Shown here: positions 17,923 through 27,842 of the stretch, one piece after another
Numbering within the stretch: the first letter of the stretch is position 1
How the letters are laid out: every line of letters starts with the position of its first letter
Source: Pseudarthrobacter naphthalenicus
Lineage (GTDB): Bacteria > Actinomycetota > Actinomycetes > Actinomycetales > Micrococcaceae
Direction: 5' to 3'
DNA: 64,000 nt
Assembly (NCBI RefSeq): GCF_029076445.1
Contig: NZ_JARESG010000013.1
Coordinates: 62,001-126,000, forward strand
Notes under the pieces: model-generated
Seen by the model: the letters and a program-made list of their open reading frames with translations, nothing else
What the model was told of the DNA's origin: nothing
Database searches by the model: none
Program-made: the position numbers and the translations under genes

Positions 17923-20049
17923 GTGCCACATTTGGAAGAGCAAGAACTGTCATGGACCAGCTTGGACCAGCGCGCGGTGGACACAGTCCGTGTCCTGGCC
18001 GCAGACGCTGTGGAGAAGGTCGGCAACGGCCACCCCGGTACGGCCATGAGCCTGGCTCCGGCCGCTTACCTTCTCTTCCAGAAGCTCATGCGCCACGATC
18101 CCCGCAATCCGGACTGGCTGGGACGTGACCGTTTCATCCTCTCACCCGGCCACACGTCGCTGACCCTCTACATCCAGCTGTTCCTCTCCGGCTACGGCCT
18201 GGAACTGAAGGACCTGGAAGCGCTGCGCACCTGGGGTTCACTGACGCCGGGCCACCCCGAGTACAAGCACACCGCCGGCGTGGAAATTACCACCGGCCCG
18301 CTGGGCCAGGGCCTGGCCTCCTCGGTGGGCTTCGCCTACTCCCAGCGCCGGATGCGCGGCCTGTTCGACGCCGACGCCGCCGAGGGAACCTCCCCGTTTG
18401 ACCACACCATCTGGGTCATCGCTTCCGACGGCGACATGCAGGAAGGTGTGACGTCCGAGGCTTCCTCGCTGGCCGGGCACCAGGAGCTGGGCAACCTCGT
18501 GGTGATCTATGACGAGAACCACATCTCCATCGAGGACGACACCGACATCTCCTTCACCGAGGACGTCCTGAAGCGCTACGAGGCCTACGGCTGGCACACC
18601 CAGCGCGTGGACTGGACCAAGACCGGCGAATACGTCGAAGACGTGCAGGAACTGTACTCCGCGCTGCTGGCCGCGAAGGCCGAGACGTCCAAGCCGTCCA
18701 TCATCTCGCTGCGCACCATCATCGGTTACCCGGCCCCGAAGAAGCAGAACACCGGCAAGATCCACGGCTCGGCCCTGGGCGCCGACGAGGTCGCAGGCCT
18801 GAAGTCCGTGCTCGGCTTCGACCCGGAGAAGTCCTTCGACGTGGACCAGGACGTCCTGGCCCACGCCCGCTCTGTAGTGGACCGCGGAGCCGCCGCCCAC
18901 AAGGAATGGGAAGAGTCCTTCAACGCCTGGCAGGCAGCCAACCCTGAAGGCGCGGCGCTTCTGCAGCGCATCGAGGCCCGCGAACTGCCGTCAGGTCTCG
19001 ACGCTGCCCTTCCGGTCTTCGAAGCCGGCAAGGACGTTTCCACCCGCGCAGCGTCGGGCAAGGTCCTGAATGCACTGGGTCCGGTCATGCCGGAACTCTG
19101 GGGCGGTTCGGCTGACCTCGCCGAGTCCAACAACACCACGATCGAGGGCTCGCCGTCCTTCATCCCGGTCTCCCGCTCCACCGATGCGTGGAAGGGCAAT
19201 CCCTACGGCCGTGTCCTGCACTTCGGCATCCGCGAGCACGCTGCGGCGTCGATCGTGAACGGCATCTCGCTGCACGGCCGGACCCGCGCGTTCTCCGGCA
19301 CGTTCCTGATCTTCTCCGACTACCAGCGCCCGGCCATCCGCCTCGGCGCCCTGATGGGCGTCCCCTCGCTGTACGTGTGGACGCACGATTCCATCGGCCT
19401 CGGCGAGGACGGCCCCACCCACCAGCCGGTGGAGCAGCTCGCCTCGCTGCGCGCCATTGTGGGCCTGGACGTTGTCCGCCCCGGTGACGCGAACGAGGTT
19501 GCCGCAGCCTGGAAGACCATGCTGGAGAACCACTCCAACCCGGCCGGCATCGTCCTGACCCGCCAGAACATCCCCACCTACGCACGTGGTGAAGGCGCGG
19601 CCGACGGCGATACGTTCGGTTCAGTTGCGGGCGTCGCCAAGGGCGGCTACGTACTGGCCGAAGCGTCGAAGGACGGCGCCACGGTTCCGGCCGACGTCAT
19701 CCTGATCGGCACCGGTTCCGAGGTGCAGCTGGCCGTCCAGGCCCGCGAGGCGCTCCAGGCCGAAGGCATTGCCGCCCGCGTGGTTTCCATGCCGTGCGTC
19801 GAATGGTTCACCAAGCAGGACGCCGCCTACCGCGAGTCCGTGCTGCCCGCCGCCGTCAAGGCCCGCGTCTCGGTCGAGGCCGGCCTGGCCCTGGGCTGGA
19901 GGGAGTTCGTCGGCGACGCCGGCCGCTCCATCAGCCTCGAACACTACGGCGCTTCCGCCGACTACAAGCGCCTCTTCAAGGAGTTCGGCATCACCGCGGA
20001 GGCAGTCGCCGCCGCCGCCAAGGACTCCCTCGCAGGCCTGCAGGCCTAA
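17923..20049 (+). CDS. tkt: Transketolase
   Basis: A thiamine-diphosphate enzyme of the non-oxidative pentose phosphate pathway that moves two-carbon units between sugar phosphates. It has 708 residues from GTG 17923, with GAGAGGGG upstream; typical transketolase length is 660-700. Motifs: [18 protein letters not shown] near the N-terminus, thiamine-binding [20 protein letters not shown], and pyrimidine-domain [19 protein letters not shown]. It is the first gene of tkt-tal-pgi-zwf-opcA-pgl, so its promoter probably drives the whole set. Confidence 0.96.
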   Translation: MPHLEEQELSWTSLDQRAVDTVRVLAADAVEKVGNGHPGTAMSLAPAAYLLFQKLMRHDPRNPDWLGRDRFILSPGHTSLTLYIQLFLSGYGLELKDLEALRTWGSLTPGHPEYKHTAGVEITTGPLGQGLASSVGFAYSQRRMRGLFDADAAEGTSPFDHTIWVIASDGDMQEGVTSEASSLAGHQELGNLVVIYDENHISIEDDTDISFTEDVLKRYEAYGWHTQRVDWTKTGEYVEDVQELYSALLAAKAETSKPSIISLRTIIGYPAPKKQNTGKIHGSALGADEVAGLKSVLGFDPEKSFDVDQDVLAHARSVVDRGAAAHKEWEESFNAWQAANPEGAALLQRIEARELPSGLDAALPVFEAGKDVSTRAASGKVLNALGPVMPELWGGSADLAESNNTTIEGSPSFIPVSRSTDAWKGNPYGRVLHFGIREHAAASIVNGISLHGRTRAFSGTFLIFSDYQRPAIRLGALMGVPSLYVWTHDSIGLGEDGPTHQPVEQLASLRAIVGLDVVRPGDANEVAAAWKTMLENHSNPAGIVLTRQNIPTYARGEGAADGDTFGSVAGVAKGGYVLAEASKDGATVPADVILIGTGSEVQLAVQAREALQAEGIAARVVSMPCVEWFTKQDAAYRESVLPAAVKARVSVEAGLALGWREFVGDAGRSISLEHYGASADYKRLFKEFGITAEAVAAAAKDSLAGLQA

Positions 20050-20072
20050 CCAAGATTCCAGGAGATAACACC

Positions 20073-21188
20073 ATGACTACCCCCACACAGCAGCTCTCCG
20101 ACGCCGGAGTGTCCATCTGGCTCGATGACCTTTCCCGCAGCCGCCTCGAGACGGGCACCCTGCGCAAGCTCATCGAAGAGAAGAACGTGGTTGGCGTGAC
20201 GACCAACCCGTCCATCTTCCACGCCGCCATCACGGCCGGCACGGACTACGACGCCACCATCTCCGCCCAGGCAGCGGCAGGCGCCACCGTCGAGGAGACC
20301 ATCTTCAAAATCACCACCACCGACGTCGCCGACGCCTGCGACCTGTTCGCCCCTGTGGCAGCAGCGACCAAGGGTGTGGACGGCCGCGTGTCCATCGAAG
20401 TTGACCCCCGCCTCGCCTGGGACACCGCCGGCACCATCGCCGAAGCCAAGCACCTTTACAAGAAGGTCAATAAGGACAACGTCCACATCAAGATCCCGGC
20501 GACGCTTGAAGGCCTGGAAGCCATCACCGCCACCCTCGCCGAGGGCATCAGTGTTAACGTGACGCTGATCTTCTCGCTGGAGCGCTACCGCGCCGTCATC
20601 AACGCGTTCCAGTCCGGCCTGGAGCAGGCCAAGGAGAACGGCCACGACCTCGCGAAGATCCACTCGGTGGCCTCCTTCTTCGTCTCCCGCGTGGACACCG
20701 AGATCGACAAGCGGCTCAACGCGATCGGCACCGACGAAGCCAAAGCCCTCAAGGGCAAGGCCGGCGTGGCTAACGCCCGCTTGGCCTACCAGGTATACGA
20801 GGAACTCTTCGCCACCGAGCGCTGGGCCGTCCTTGCTGCGGCCGGCGCACGTCCGCAGCGTCCCCTGTGGGCATCCACCGGCGTCAAGGACCCGGCGTAC
20901 CCGGACACCCTCTACGTCACGGAACTCGTCGCTCCGGGCGTCGTCAACACGATGCCGGAGAAGACCCTCGATGCCACGTTTGACCACGGCGTGGTCACCG
21001 GTGACACCATCTCCGGTACCTACGCCGATGCCAACGCCACGCTGGACGCCCTGGACGGGCTGGGCATCTCCTACAACGAGGTGGTGGCCCTCCTCGAATC
21101 CGAGGGCCTGGACAAGTTCGTGGCCAGCTGGAAAGAACTGCTGGCCGACGTCGAAGGCGCGCTCGCCTCTGCACGGAAGGCTTCCTAA
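20073..21188 (+). CDS. tal: Transaldolase
   Basis: Moves a dihydroxyacetone unit between sedoheptulose 7-phosphate and glyceraldehyde 3-phosphate through a Schiff-base lysine. It has 371 residues, the long class seen in actinobacteria. Motifs: [10 protein letters not shown] near residue 40 and [16 protein letters not shown] with the reactive Lys, then [14 protein letters not shown]. The ATG has GGAG 9 bases upstream. It is 23 bases after tkt and 6 before pgi. Confidence 0.96.
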   Translation: MTTPTQQLSDAGVSIWLDDLSRSRLETGTLRKLIEEKNVVGVTTNPSIFHAAITAGTDYDATISAQAAAGATVEETIFKITTTDVADACDLFAPVAAATKGVDGRVSIEVDPRLAWDTAGTIAEAKHLYKKVNKDNVHIKIPATLEGLEAITATLAEGISVNVTLIFSLERYRAVINAFQSGLEQAKENGHDLAKIHSVASFFVSRVDTEIDKRLNAIGTDEAKALKGKAGVANARLAYQVYEELFATERWAVLAAAGARPQRPLWASTGVKDPAYPDTLYVTELVAPGVVNTMPEKTLDATFDHGVVTGDTISGTYADANATLDALDGLGISYNEVVALLESEGLDKFVASWKELLADVEGALASARKAS

Positions 21189-21194
21189 CCCACT

Positions 21195-22829
21195 ATGAGC
21201 ACACTCAGCTACGACGCTACCGGCGCCGCGCAGCAGGCCCTCGAGCAGCACCTTCCCACCCTTGTGGCGGACCGCATCGCTACCCGGATCTTCGCGAAGG
21301 ACCACACCCTGTGGGGTCCCGACGCCGAGGCCGAGTCCGCTGTCCGCCTCGGCTGGGTGGAGGCGGCCACCGTCTCGCAGGCGTTGGTGCCGGGCATCCT
21401 TGAGCTCCGCGATGCCTTGAAGGCCGATGGCGTGACCCGGATCGTGCTGTGCGGGATGGGCGGTTCCTCGCTGGCTCCCGAGGTCATTGCCGGCACCGCC
21501 GGCGTCGAGCTGACTGTGCTGGACAGCACGGATCCGGACCAGGTCCGTGCTGCCCTCGCGGACCGGCTGGCCGAAACCGCGATTGTGGTTTCGTCCAAGT
21601 CCGGTTCCACCCTGGAGACCGACTCGCAGCGCCGGATCTTCGAGCATGCCTTCACCGAGGCCGGCGTCGATGCGAAGAGCCGGATCATCGTGGTCACCGA
21701 TCCCGGTTCCCCGCTGGATGCGGCATCACGCGAGGCCGGCTACCGGGCAGTGTTCAATGCGGACCCGAACGTCGGCGGCCGGTACTCGGCCCTGACCGCG
21801 TTCGGCCTGGTCCCTTCAGGGCTGGCCGGGGTGGACATTCAGGCCTTCCTGGATGAGGCCGAGGAAGCCGCCGAGGTCCTTAATGACGACGCGCCCGAGA
21901 ACATTGGTCTGGCTCTCGGGACGGCCCTGGGCGGCACCAGCCCGCTGCGGAACAAGATCGTCATTGCCGAGGACGGGTCCGGGATTGTGGGTTTCGCTGA
22001 CTGGGCCGAACAGCTCATCGCCGAATCCACGGGCAAGCTTGGCACCGGCGTCCTGCCGGTGGTGGCCGGCCCGAACTCCCCGGAGGTCAGCTCCGGGGCG
22101 GACGACGTCCTGGTGGTCCGGCTGGTAGCCGCGGACGCCGACGTCGAACTCGGTGCCAACGAAGTAGCCATCGCCGGGGGCCTGGCCACGCAGATGATGG
22201 TGTGGGAGTTCGCCACCGCTGTTGCCGGCCGTCTGCTGGGGATCAACCCGTTCGACCAGCCTGACGTGGAGGCGGCGAAGGTGGCCGCCCGCGGTCTGCT
22301 TGACGCCCAGCCCGAGCCCACGCCGGCCGCGTTTGTGGACGGTGTTATCGAGGTCCGCGGCGGTGACTGGCTGCGTGGTGCGGCCACGGCGGAGGAAGCC
22401 GTGGGTGCGCTCCTGGGCACGCTCGACGACGACAGTTACCTCAGCGTCCAGGCGTACTTTGACCGGCTGGCCTTCGCCGGCCTGGAAGGCATCCGCGACC
22501 AGCTCGCCGAGGTCAGCGGCCGCCCTGTCACCTTCGGGTGGGGCCCGCGGTTCCTGCACTCCACCGGCCAGTTCCACAAGGGCGGTCCCGCGATCGGCGT
22601 GTTCCTCCAGGTCACGGCGGCCCCCGCGGAAGATCTGGCCATCCCGGAGCGTCCCTTCACGTTCGGGGAACTGATTGCCGCCCAGGCCGCGGGCGACGCC
22701 CAGGTCCTGGCCGGACACGGGCGCCCGGTCCTGCGCCTGCACCTCACCGACCGCGCCGCCGGCGTCGCCCAGCTGCAGGAGATCATCGCAGCATTGGCCT
22801 CCCGGTCCGCATCCGTTACCGACAGCTAA
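21195..22829 (+). CDS. pgi: Glucose-6-phosphate isomerase
   Basis: Interconverts glucose 6-phosphate and fructose 6-phosphate, joining glycolysis to the pentose phosphate pathway. It has 544 residues with two SIS-type domains. Visible motifs include VLCGMGGSSLAPEVIAG, VSSKSGSTLETDSQ and NVGGRYSALTAFGLVP, the latter matching the family pattern. It is embedded between tal and zwf with a 6-base gap to tal and 15 bases to zwf. M. tuberculosis, as I recall, has tal next to zwf without pgi, so this insertion looks typical of the Arthrobacter line. Confidence 0.95.
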   Translation: MSTLSYDATGAAQQALEQHLPTLVADRIATRIFAKDHTLWGPDAEAESAVRLGWVEAATVSQALVPGILELRDALKADGVTRIVLCGMGGSSLAPEVIAGTAGVELTVLDSTDPDQVRAALADRLAETAIVVSSKSGSTLETDSQRRIFEHAFTEAGVDAKSRIIVVTDPGSPLDAASREAGYRAVFNADPNVGGRYSALTAFGLVPSGLAGVDIQAFLDEAEEAAEVLNDDAPENIGLALGTALGGTSPLRNKIVIAEDGSGIVGFADWAEQLIAESTGKLGTGVLPVVAGPNSPEVSSGADDVLVVRLVAADADVELGANEVAIAGGLATQMMVWEFATAVAGRLLGINPFDQPDVEAAKVAARGLLDAQPEPTPAAFVDGVIEVRGGDWLRGAATAEEAVGALLGTLDDDSYLSVQAYFDRLAFAGLEGIRDQLAEVSGRPVTFGWGPRFLHSTGQFHKGGPAIGVFLQVTAAPAEDLAIPERPFTFGELIAAQAAGDAQVLAGHGRPVLRLHLTDRAAGVAQLQEIIAALASRSASVTDS

Positions 22830-22844
22830 GGTTCCACAGCAACC

Positions 22845-24416
22845 ATGCCAGAAACTGAACACGGCAGAACATCCGGGCTGCGATCCGGAAAGTCCGGGCG
22901 TAATCCGTTGCGGGATCCGCGGGATCGCCGGTTGAACCGGATTGCGGGTCCGTCCTCGTTGGTCCTTTTTGGGGTGACGGGTGATTTGGCCCGGAAGAAG
23001 CTGATGCCGGCGGTGTATGACCTGGCGAACCGGGGGTTGTTGCCGCCGAGTTTCGCGTTGGTGGGTTTCGGCCGGCGGTCCTGGTCCCATGAGGAGTTCG
23101 CCGCGCAGGTGGAGGAGTCTGTCCGGGCTCATGCCCGGACCCCGTTTGATGAAGCGGTCTGGAACCAGCTCGCCGAGGGGGTGCGTTTTGTCCAGGGCGA
23201 GTTCGACGATGATGACGCGTTCGAGCGGCTCGGGACGACGATCGCGGAACTGGACGAGGTCCGCGGAACGCGGGGGAACCACGCGTTTTATCTTTCGATC
23301 CCGCCGAAGGCGTTTGAGCAGGTCTGCCGGCAACTGTCCAAGCATGGCCTCGCGCAGGCGGACGGGCAGAAGTGGCGCCGGGTGGTGATCGAGAAGCCGT
23401 TCGGTCATGACCTGGAGTCCGCCCGGCAGCTGAATGACATTGTCGAGTCGGTGTTCCCGCCGGACGCGGTGTTCCGGATCGATCATTACCTGGGCAAGGA
23501 AACGGTGCAGAACATCCTGGCGCTGCGGTTCGCGAACCAGCTGTTCGAACCGTTGTGGAACGCGAATTACGTGGACCACGTCCAGATCACCATGGCCGAG
23601 GACATCGGCACGGGCGGCCGGGCGGGGTATTACGACGGGGTCGGCGCGGCCCGGGACGTGATCCAGAACCACCTCCTGCAGCTGCTGGCACTGACCGCGA
23701 TGGAGGAACCGATCTCGTTCAACGCCGATGATTTGCGGGCGGAGAAGGAAAAGGTCCTCGCCGCGGTCAAGCTCCCGGAGGATTTATCCGCGCACTCCGC
23801 GCGGGGGCAGTTCGCCGGCGGCTGGCAGGGCGGGGAACAGGTCCAGGGCTACCTGGAAGAAGAAGGCATCCCGGCGGATTCGACGACCGAGACGTACGCG
23901 GCGATCCGGGTGGATATCCATACCCGCCGCTGGGCCGGGGTCCCGTTCTACCTGCGCGCGGGCAAACGCCTGGGCCGGCGGGTGACCGAGATCGCGGTGG
24001 TGTTCAAACGCGCCCCGAACCTGCTCTTCCGCGATCACGGCGAGGATGATTTCGGGCAGAATGCCGTGGTCATCCGGGTCCAGCCCGATGAGGGCGCCAC
24101 GATCCGGTTCGGGTCCAAGGTCCCGGGCACCCAGATGGAAGTCCGGGACGTGACCATGGACTTCGGCTACGGGCACTCGTTCACCGAGTCCTCCCCGGAG
24201 GCCTACGAGCGGCTGATCCTGGACGTGCTGTTGGGTGAGCCGCCGCTGTTCCCCCGGCATGAGGAAGTGGAACTGTCCTGGAAGATCCTGGACCCGTTCG
24301 AAGATTATTGGGCCGGGCTGAAGGAACAGCCTGAACCCTACGCCCCCGGGTCCTGGGGACCCGCCAGCGCGGATGAGCTGTTGGCCCGTGACGGACGAAC
24401 CTGGAGAAGGCCATGA
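22845..24416 (+). CDS. zwf: Glucose-6-phosphate 1-dehydrogenase
   Basis: First enzyme of the oxidative pentose phosphate pathway, making 6-phosphogluconolactone and NADPH. It has 523 residues. The nucleotide site is LVLFGVTGDLARKKLMPAVY and the catalytic stretch RIDHYLGKETVQN, with its His. It opens with about 30 charged residues not shared by all family members. The stop overlaps the opcA start by 4 bases (ATGA). Codon use turns markedly to G- and T-ending codons compared with tal before it. Confidence 0.97.
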   Translation: MPETEHGRTSGLRSGKSGRNPLRDPRDRRLNRIAGPSSLVLFGVTGDLARKKLMPAVYDLANRGLLPPSFALVGFGRRSWSHEEFAAQVEESVRAHARTPFDEAVWNQLAEGVRFVQGEFDDDDAFERLGTTIAELDEVRGTRGNHAFYLSIPPKAFEQVCRQLSKHGLAQADGQKWRRVVIEKPFGHDLESARQLNDIVESVFPPDAVFRIDHYLGKETVQNILALRFANQLFEPLWNANYVDHVQITMAEDIGTGGRAGYYDGVGAARDVIQNHLLQLLALTAMEEPISFNADDLRAEKEKVLAAVKLPEDLSAHSARGQFAGGWQGGEQVQGYLEEEGIPADSTTETYAAIRVDIHTRRWAGVPFYLRAGKRLGRRVTEIAVVFKRAPNLLFRDHGEDDFGQNAVVIRVQPDEGATIRFGSKVPGTQMEVRDVTMDFGYGHSFTESSPEAYERLILDVLLGEPPLFPRHEEVELSWKILDPFEDYWAGLKEQPEPYAPGSWGPASADELLARDGRTWRRP

Positions 24417-25354
24417 TCGTTGACCTGCCGGACACCACCACCTCGAAGGTTTCCAAAAAGCTGATGTCCCTGCGCGAGCAGGGCGGGGTGATCGCCCTGG
24501 GCCGGGTCCTGACCCTGGTGGTCGTGACCCGTTCCGGGCTCGAGGAAGAAGCGATCGAGGCCGCGAACGAAGCCAGCCGGGAACACCCCTGCCGGATCAT
24601 CGTGCTCGCCGACGCCGGCGCGGACGCCCCGAACCGGCTTGACGCCCAGATCCGGGTCGGCGGGGACGCCGGCGCCTCGGAAGTGATCGTGCTCCGCGGC
24701 TACGGGGAACTCGCGCACGAATCCGAATCCCTCGTCGCGGCCCTGCTGCTCCCGGACGCCCCGATCGTGGCCTGGTGGCCGCACGGCGCCCCGGAAAACG
24801 CGTGCGAAACCTCCGTGGGACGCATCGCGCACCGCCGGATCACCGACTCCGCGAACGAACCGGACCCCCAAAAAGCGCTCGAGAACATCCGGGCCACCTA
24901 CCAGGCCGGCGACACCGACCTCGCCTGGACCCGGCTCACGAACTGGCGGATCCAGCTCGCCGCCGTCCTGGACCAGACCGATTCCTCCCCCGTCACCGCC
25001 GTCGCGGTCGAAGGCGCATCCGACTCACCCTCCACGATCCTGCTCGCCGCCTGGCTGACCCTGGCCCTGGACGCACCCGTAACCATCGTCGCGGACCCCG
25101 CCGGAACCGGCATCCGCCGCGTCCGGCTCACCCGCCGCAGCGGCGACGTCCAGCTCTACCGCCCCGGGACCACCATCGCCGAACTCACCCAACCCGGCCA
25201 ACCCGCCCAACGCATCTCCCTGCCCCGCCGCAGCCTCAAAGACTGCCTCGCCGAAGAACTCCGCCGCCTCGACCCCGACGAAGTCTTCGGCGAAGTGATT
25301 ACTATTGGACTTCCACGTACCAATCTAAGGAGCGTCCGGCCCAGTGAGCGTTGA
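24413..25354 (+). CDS. opcA: OpcA, glucose-6-phosphate dehydrogenase assembly protein
   Basis: Needed for assembly or redox activation of Zwf in cyanobacteria and actinobacteria; it has no known catalytic role. It has 313 residues with recognisable conserved stretches VVVTRSGLEEEAIEAANEASREHPCRI (about 38-64, quoted here only to name the segment end points) and PDAPIVAWWPHGAPEN. It is translationally coupled to zwf and overlaps pgl by 11 bases. Its last two thirds use almost only C-ending codons, unlike zwf. Confidence 0.93.
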   Translation: MIVDLPDTTTSKVSKKLMSLREQGGVIALGRVLTLVVVTRSGLEEEAIEAANEASREHPCRIIVLADAGADAPNRLDAQIRVGGDAGASEVIVLRGYGELAHESESLVAALLLPDAPIVAWWPHGAPENACETSVGRIAHRRITDSANEPDPQKALENIRATYQAGDTDLAWTRLTNWRIQLAAVLDQTDSSPVTAVAVEGASDSPSTILLAAWLTLALDAPVTIVADPAGTGIRRVRLTRRSGDVQLYRPGTTIAELTQPGQPAQRISLPRRSLKDCLAEELRRLDPDEVFGEVITIGLPRTNLRSVRPSER

Positions 25355-26162
25355 GCCTAGAGTAAGCATCCACCCTGATTCGTCCGTCCTGATGGCGGCC
25401 ATAGCGGCTCGCCTGATCACCAAGCTGGTGGATGTCCAGGACAAGTACGGTGAGGCCACAGTGGTGCTCACCGGCGGCACGGTAGGGATCGGTACGCTGA
25501 AGGCCGTCGCGGACTCACCGGCGGCGCCTGCGGTGGACTGGTCGAAGGTCAATTTTTGGTGGGGTGATGAGCGGTTTGTTGCCGCGGATGATCCGGACCG
25601 CAACACCAAGCAGGCCTTTGATGCCCTGCTCGCGCATATCCCGGTTGATCCGGCGAGGATCAACCAGCCCGCATCCACCGATGACTTTGACACTCCCGAG
25701 GAAGCAGCCGAGGATTACGCCCGCCGCCTGCGCGAAGCTGCCGCGGCCGAACACGCGGCGGACATGTCAGATGACCGGCCCGAGGAACCGGGGCAGCTCC
25801 CCCGGCTTGATGTGGTGTTGTTGGGTGTTGGCCCGGACGCCCATGTGGCCTCGTTGTTCCCCGAGCAGGGCGGAATCCGGGAAAAGGAACGGACCGTCGT
25901 GGGCGTTCGCAACTCCCCCAAGCCGCCACCCGAGCGGATTTCCCTTACCCTGCCGGCCATCAACACAGCCGCCGAAGTCTGGATGGTTGTGGCCGGCGAG
26001 GACAAAGCCGGAGCCGTTGGCCTCGCGTTGGCGGGCGCCAACCCGGTGCAGGTTCCCGCGGCAGGTCCCCGCGGCACGTCCCGCACGCTCTGGCTCATCG
26101 ACGAAAACGCCGCCTCAAGGGTCCCGCAGCAACTCGTCCGGAAGGACGCCGCGGGCGCGTAG
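25344..26162 (+). CDS. pgl: 6-phosphogluconolactonase
   Basis: Hydrolyses 6-phosphogluconolactone to 6-phosphogluconate, the step after Zwf. It has 272 residues of the NagB/SOL type. Motifs: VVLTGGTVGIGTLKAV, NFWWGDERFVAADDPDRN and LLGVGPDAHVASLFPE. The GTG start has AAGGAG 10 bases upstream, inside the opcA 3' end. It is the last gene of the operon, and its 3' end overlaps the convergent rbpA gene by 48 bases. Confidence 0.95.
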   Translation: MSVEPRVSIHPDSSVLMAAIAARLITKLVDVQDKYGEATVVLTGGTVGIGTLKAVADSPAAPAVDWSKVNFWWGDERFVAADDPDRNTKQAFDALLAHIPVDPARINQPASTDDFDTPEEAAEDYARRLREAAAAEHAADMSDDRPEEPGQLPRLDVVLLGVGPDAHVASLFPEQGGIREKERTVVGVRNSPKPPPERISLTLPAINTAAEVWMVVAGEDKAGAVGLALAGANPVQVPAAGPRGTSRTLWLIDENAASRVPQQLVRKDAAGA

Positions 26163-26510
26163 CTTTTCCAGTGCTCCAGCCAGGACCGCTTCGGCGTCCT
26201 GGCTGGAGCGCCGCTCTTTAACGTATTCGAGATGGCTCTTATAGCCCTCTTCGGCCTGCTCATCGTGAGCAGGTTCCCGGCCCTCGCGTGAGGCCAGGGC
26301 ACCGCACCGCCGGCAGTCCCAACTGGACGGGATCTGTTCATCCGGCAGCCGCAGAAAAACGAGTTGTGTCTCATGGCCCTTGGCGCACCAGTAACTGACC
26401 TGGATCCGCGGCAGCCTTTCGCCTGAGGTGGTTTCGGACTGGTTCTTGGGACCGGTACCTTCTGTGACACCCACGCGGGTGCCGCGGAACGCTGACGCAC
26501 TATGGACCAT
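26115..26510 (-). CDS. rbpA: RbpA, RNA polymerase-binding protein
   Basis: An actinobacterial activator that binds RNA polymerase with the principal sigma factor and stabilises the open complex. The 131-residue frame has a SAFRGTRVGV N-terminus, a zinc-ribbon-like core (SYWCAKGHETQLVF ... WDCRRCGALASREG) and a C-terminal helical part (YKSHLEYVKERRSSQDAEAVL) matching the sigma-interaction domain. It is about 20 residues longer than M. tuberculosis RbpA. Its last 48 bases lie under the end of pgl on the other strand. Confidence 0.9.
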   Translation of the reverse strand: MVHSASAFRGTRVGVTEGTGPKNQSETTSGERLPRIQVSYWCAKGHETQLVFLRLPDEQIPSSWDCRRCGALASREGREPAHDEQAEEGYKSHLEYVKERRSSQDAEAVLAGALEKLRARGVLPDELLRDP

Positions 26511-26549
26511 CGAAACTCCTGGCTGCTTAAACGACGCTGTTTAAACGAA

Positions 26550-26580
26550 ACTGTGGCTGTTGGAAGCCAACAGCCACAGT
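26550..26580 (-). terminator. Terminator hairpin after secG
   Basis: ACTGTGGCTGTTGG and CCAACAGCCACAGT pair exactly (14 bp) around a three-base loop. On the minus strand the stem is followed by TTTCGTTTAAAC, a fair U-rich tail. It ends the secG unit before rbpA. Confidence 0.8.
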
Positions 26581-26633
26581 CTAGTTCGGAGATCCCCGTG
26601 GCGGCAGTGCCGCACCACGATCCGTTGGAAGTT

Positions 26634-26891
26634 CTAGGAGTCGCCGGCCCCGCTGAAGCGCATCAGCAGGCCAAGGGCAATGATCACAACGCCCCATGTG
26701 ACACCCAGGACGACGGTGAACCTGTTGAGGTTCCGCTCCGCAACGCCCGATGAGCTCAGGCCGGAACTCATACCGCCGCCGAACATGTCCGACAGGCCAC
26801 CGCCCCGTCCCTTGTGAAGCAGGATAAGCAGTGTCAGCAGAAGGCTGGTGATGCCCAGGAGAATCTGCAGAATGACATGAAGAACGTCCAC
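26634..26891 (-). CDS. secG: SecG, protein translocase subunit
   Basis: Small membrane subunit of the SecYEG channel that helps protein export. It has 85 residues, two helices (LLGITSLLLTLLILLHKG and VVLGVTWGVVIIALGLLM), and between them the conserved loop GRGGGLSDMFGGGMSSGL. GTG start, with AAAGG about 6 bases upstream. It lies downstream of tpiA with a 50-base gap, in the order gap-pgk-tpiA-secG that is common in actinobacteria. Confidence 0.95.
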   Translation of the reverse strand: MDVLHVILQILLGITSLLLTLLILLHKGRGGGLSDMFGGGMSSGLSSSGVAERNLNRFTVVLGVTWGVVIIALGLLMRFSGAGDS

Positions 26892-26941
26892 GACGGCCTT
26901 TCAGAAGATTGGATTTACGGGAGCCTGGTGCTGCAGAGGAA

Positions 26942-27757
26942 CTACTCTGTCAGCAAGTGACTCTCGAACCTGACAATATTAGCAAACTCCGCGGGGTCCA
27001 GGCTGGCCCCGCCCACCAACACGCCGTCCACGTCCCGTTCGTTCAGGATCGCGGCAACGTTGTTTGCCTTGACCGAACCGCCGTAGAGCAGCCGGATCTT
27101 CGCCGCAACATCGTCGCCGAAGATGGTGGCCAGTTCGGCACGGATGGCCTCGCACATCTCCTGGGCATCTTCGGGTCCGGCCACTTCACCGGTGCCGATG
27201 GCCCAGACGGGCTCGTAGGCCACGACAAGATCAGCCGCCTGTTCGTTGGTCAGACCGGTAACATCGGCCCGCAGCTGGGTCAGGGTGTGCTCGACGTGGG
27301 TACCGGCCTGCCGGACTTCCAAGCCTTCACCGACGCACAGCACCGGAGTGATGCCGTGCTTGTACGCGGCCTTGACCTTCGCGTTCAGGACCTCGTCCGA
27401 CTCGTTGTGGACGGTGCGGCGTTCGCTGTGGCCCACCAGCACGTAGCGGCAGCCCAGCTTGTTCAGGAACTGGCCGGAGATATCGCCGGTGTAGGCGCCG
27501 GAATCGAACTGGGACAGGTCCTGCCCACCGTAGGCGATCTGCAGTTCGTCTCCCTGGACCAGGGTCTGCACCCCGCGGAGATCGGTGAACGGCGGGAACA
27601 CCGCAACCTCCACCCGGTTGTAGTCGTGCTTGGCGTCGGACAGAGTCCAGGCCAGCTTCTGCAGGAGGGTGATGCCCTGGACGTGGTCCATGTTCATTTT
27701 CCAGTTGCCCGCGATGAGGGGCTTACGGTCAAAAGCGCCGTTCGTTGACGTTGTCAC
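26942..27757 (-). CDS. tpiA: Triosephosphate isomerase
   Basis: Interconverts dihydroxyacetone phosphate and glyceraldehyde 3-phosphate. It has 271 residues from GTG 27757, which has GGAG five to six bases upstream; the longer frame lacks support. Catalytic residues are seen in IAGNWKMN (Lys), LVGHSERR (His) and [13 protein letters not shown] (Glu), and the phosphate loop in [10 protein letters not shown]. It is the third gene of gap-pgk-tpiA, 85 bases after pgk. Confidence 0.97.
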   Translation of the reverse strand: MTTSTNGAFDRKPLIAGNWKMNMDHVQGITLLQKLAWTLSDAKHDYNRVEVAVFPPFTDLRGVQTLVQGDELQIAYGGQDLSQFDSGAYTGDISGQFLNKLGCRYVLVGHSERRTVHNESDEVLNAKVKAAYKHGITPVLCVGEGLEVRQAGTHVEHTLTQLRADVTGLTNEQAADLVVAYEPVWAIGTGEVAGPEDAQEMCEAIRAELATIFGDDVAAKIRLLYGGSVKANNVAAILNERDVDGVLVGGASLDPAEFANIVRFESHLLTE

Positions 27758-27842
27758 ATGTTCTCCAAAAGTCTTGATAAGTGTGCGGCCGGCAGGGTGC
27801 ACGCGGCACCCTGCCGGCCGGAGGACTTGGCAGCCCGGCTTC

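Noticed and set aside
21816..23672. 618-codon antisense frame spanning the pgi-zwf junction
   Set aside because: Both pgi and zwf are unmistakable; the frame crosses their border without any ribosome site or motif.
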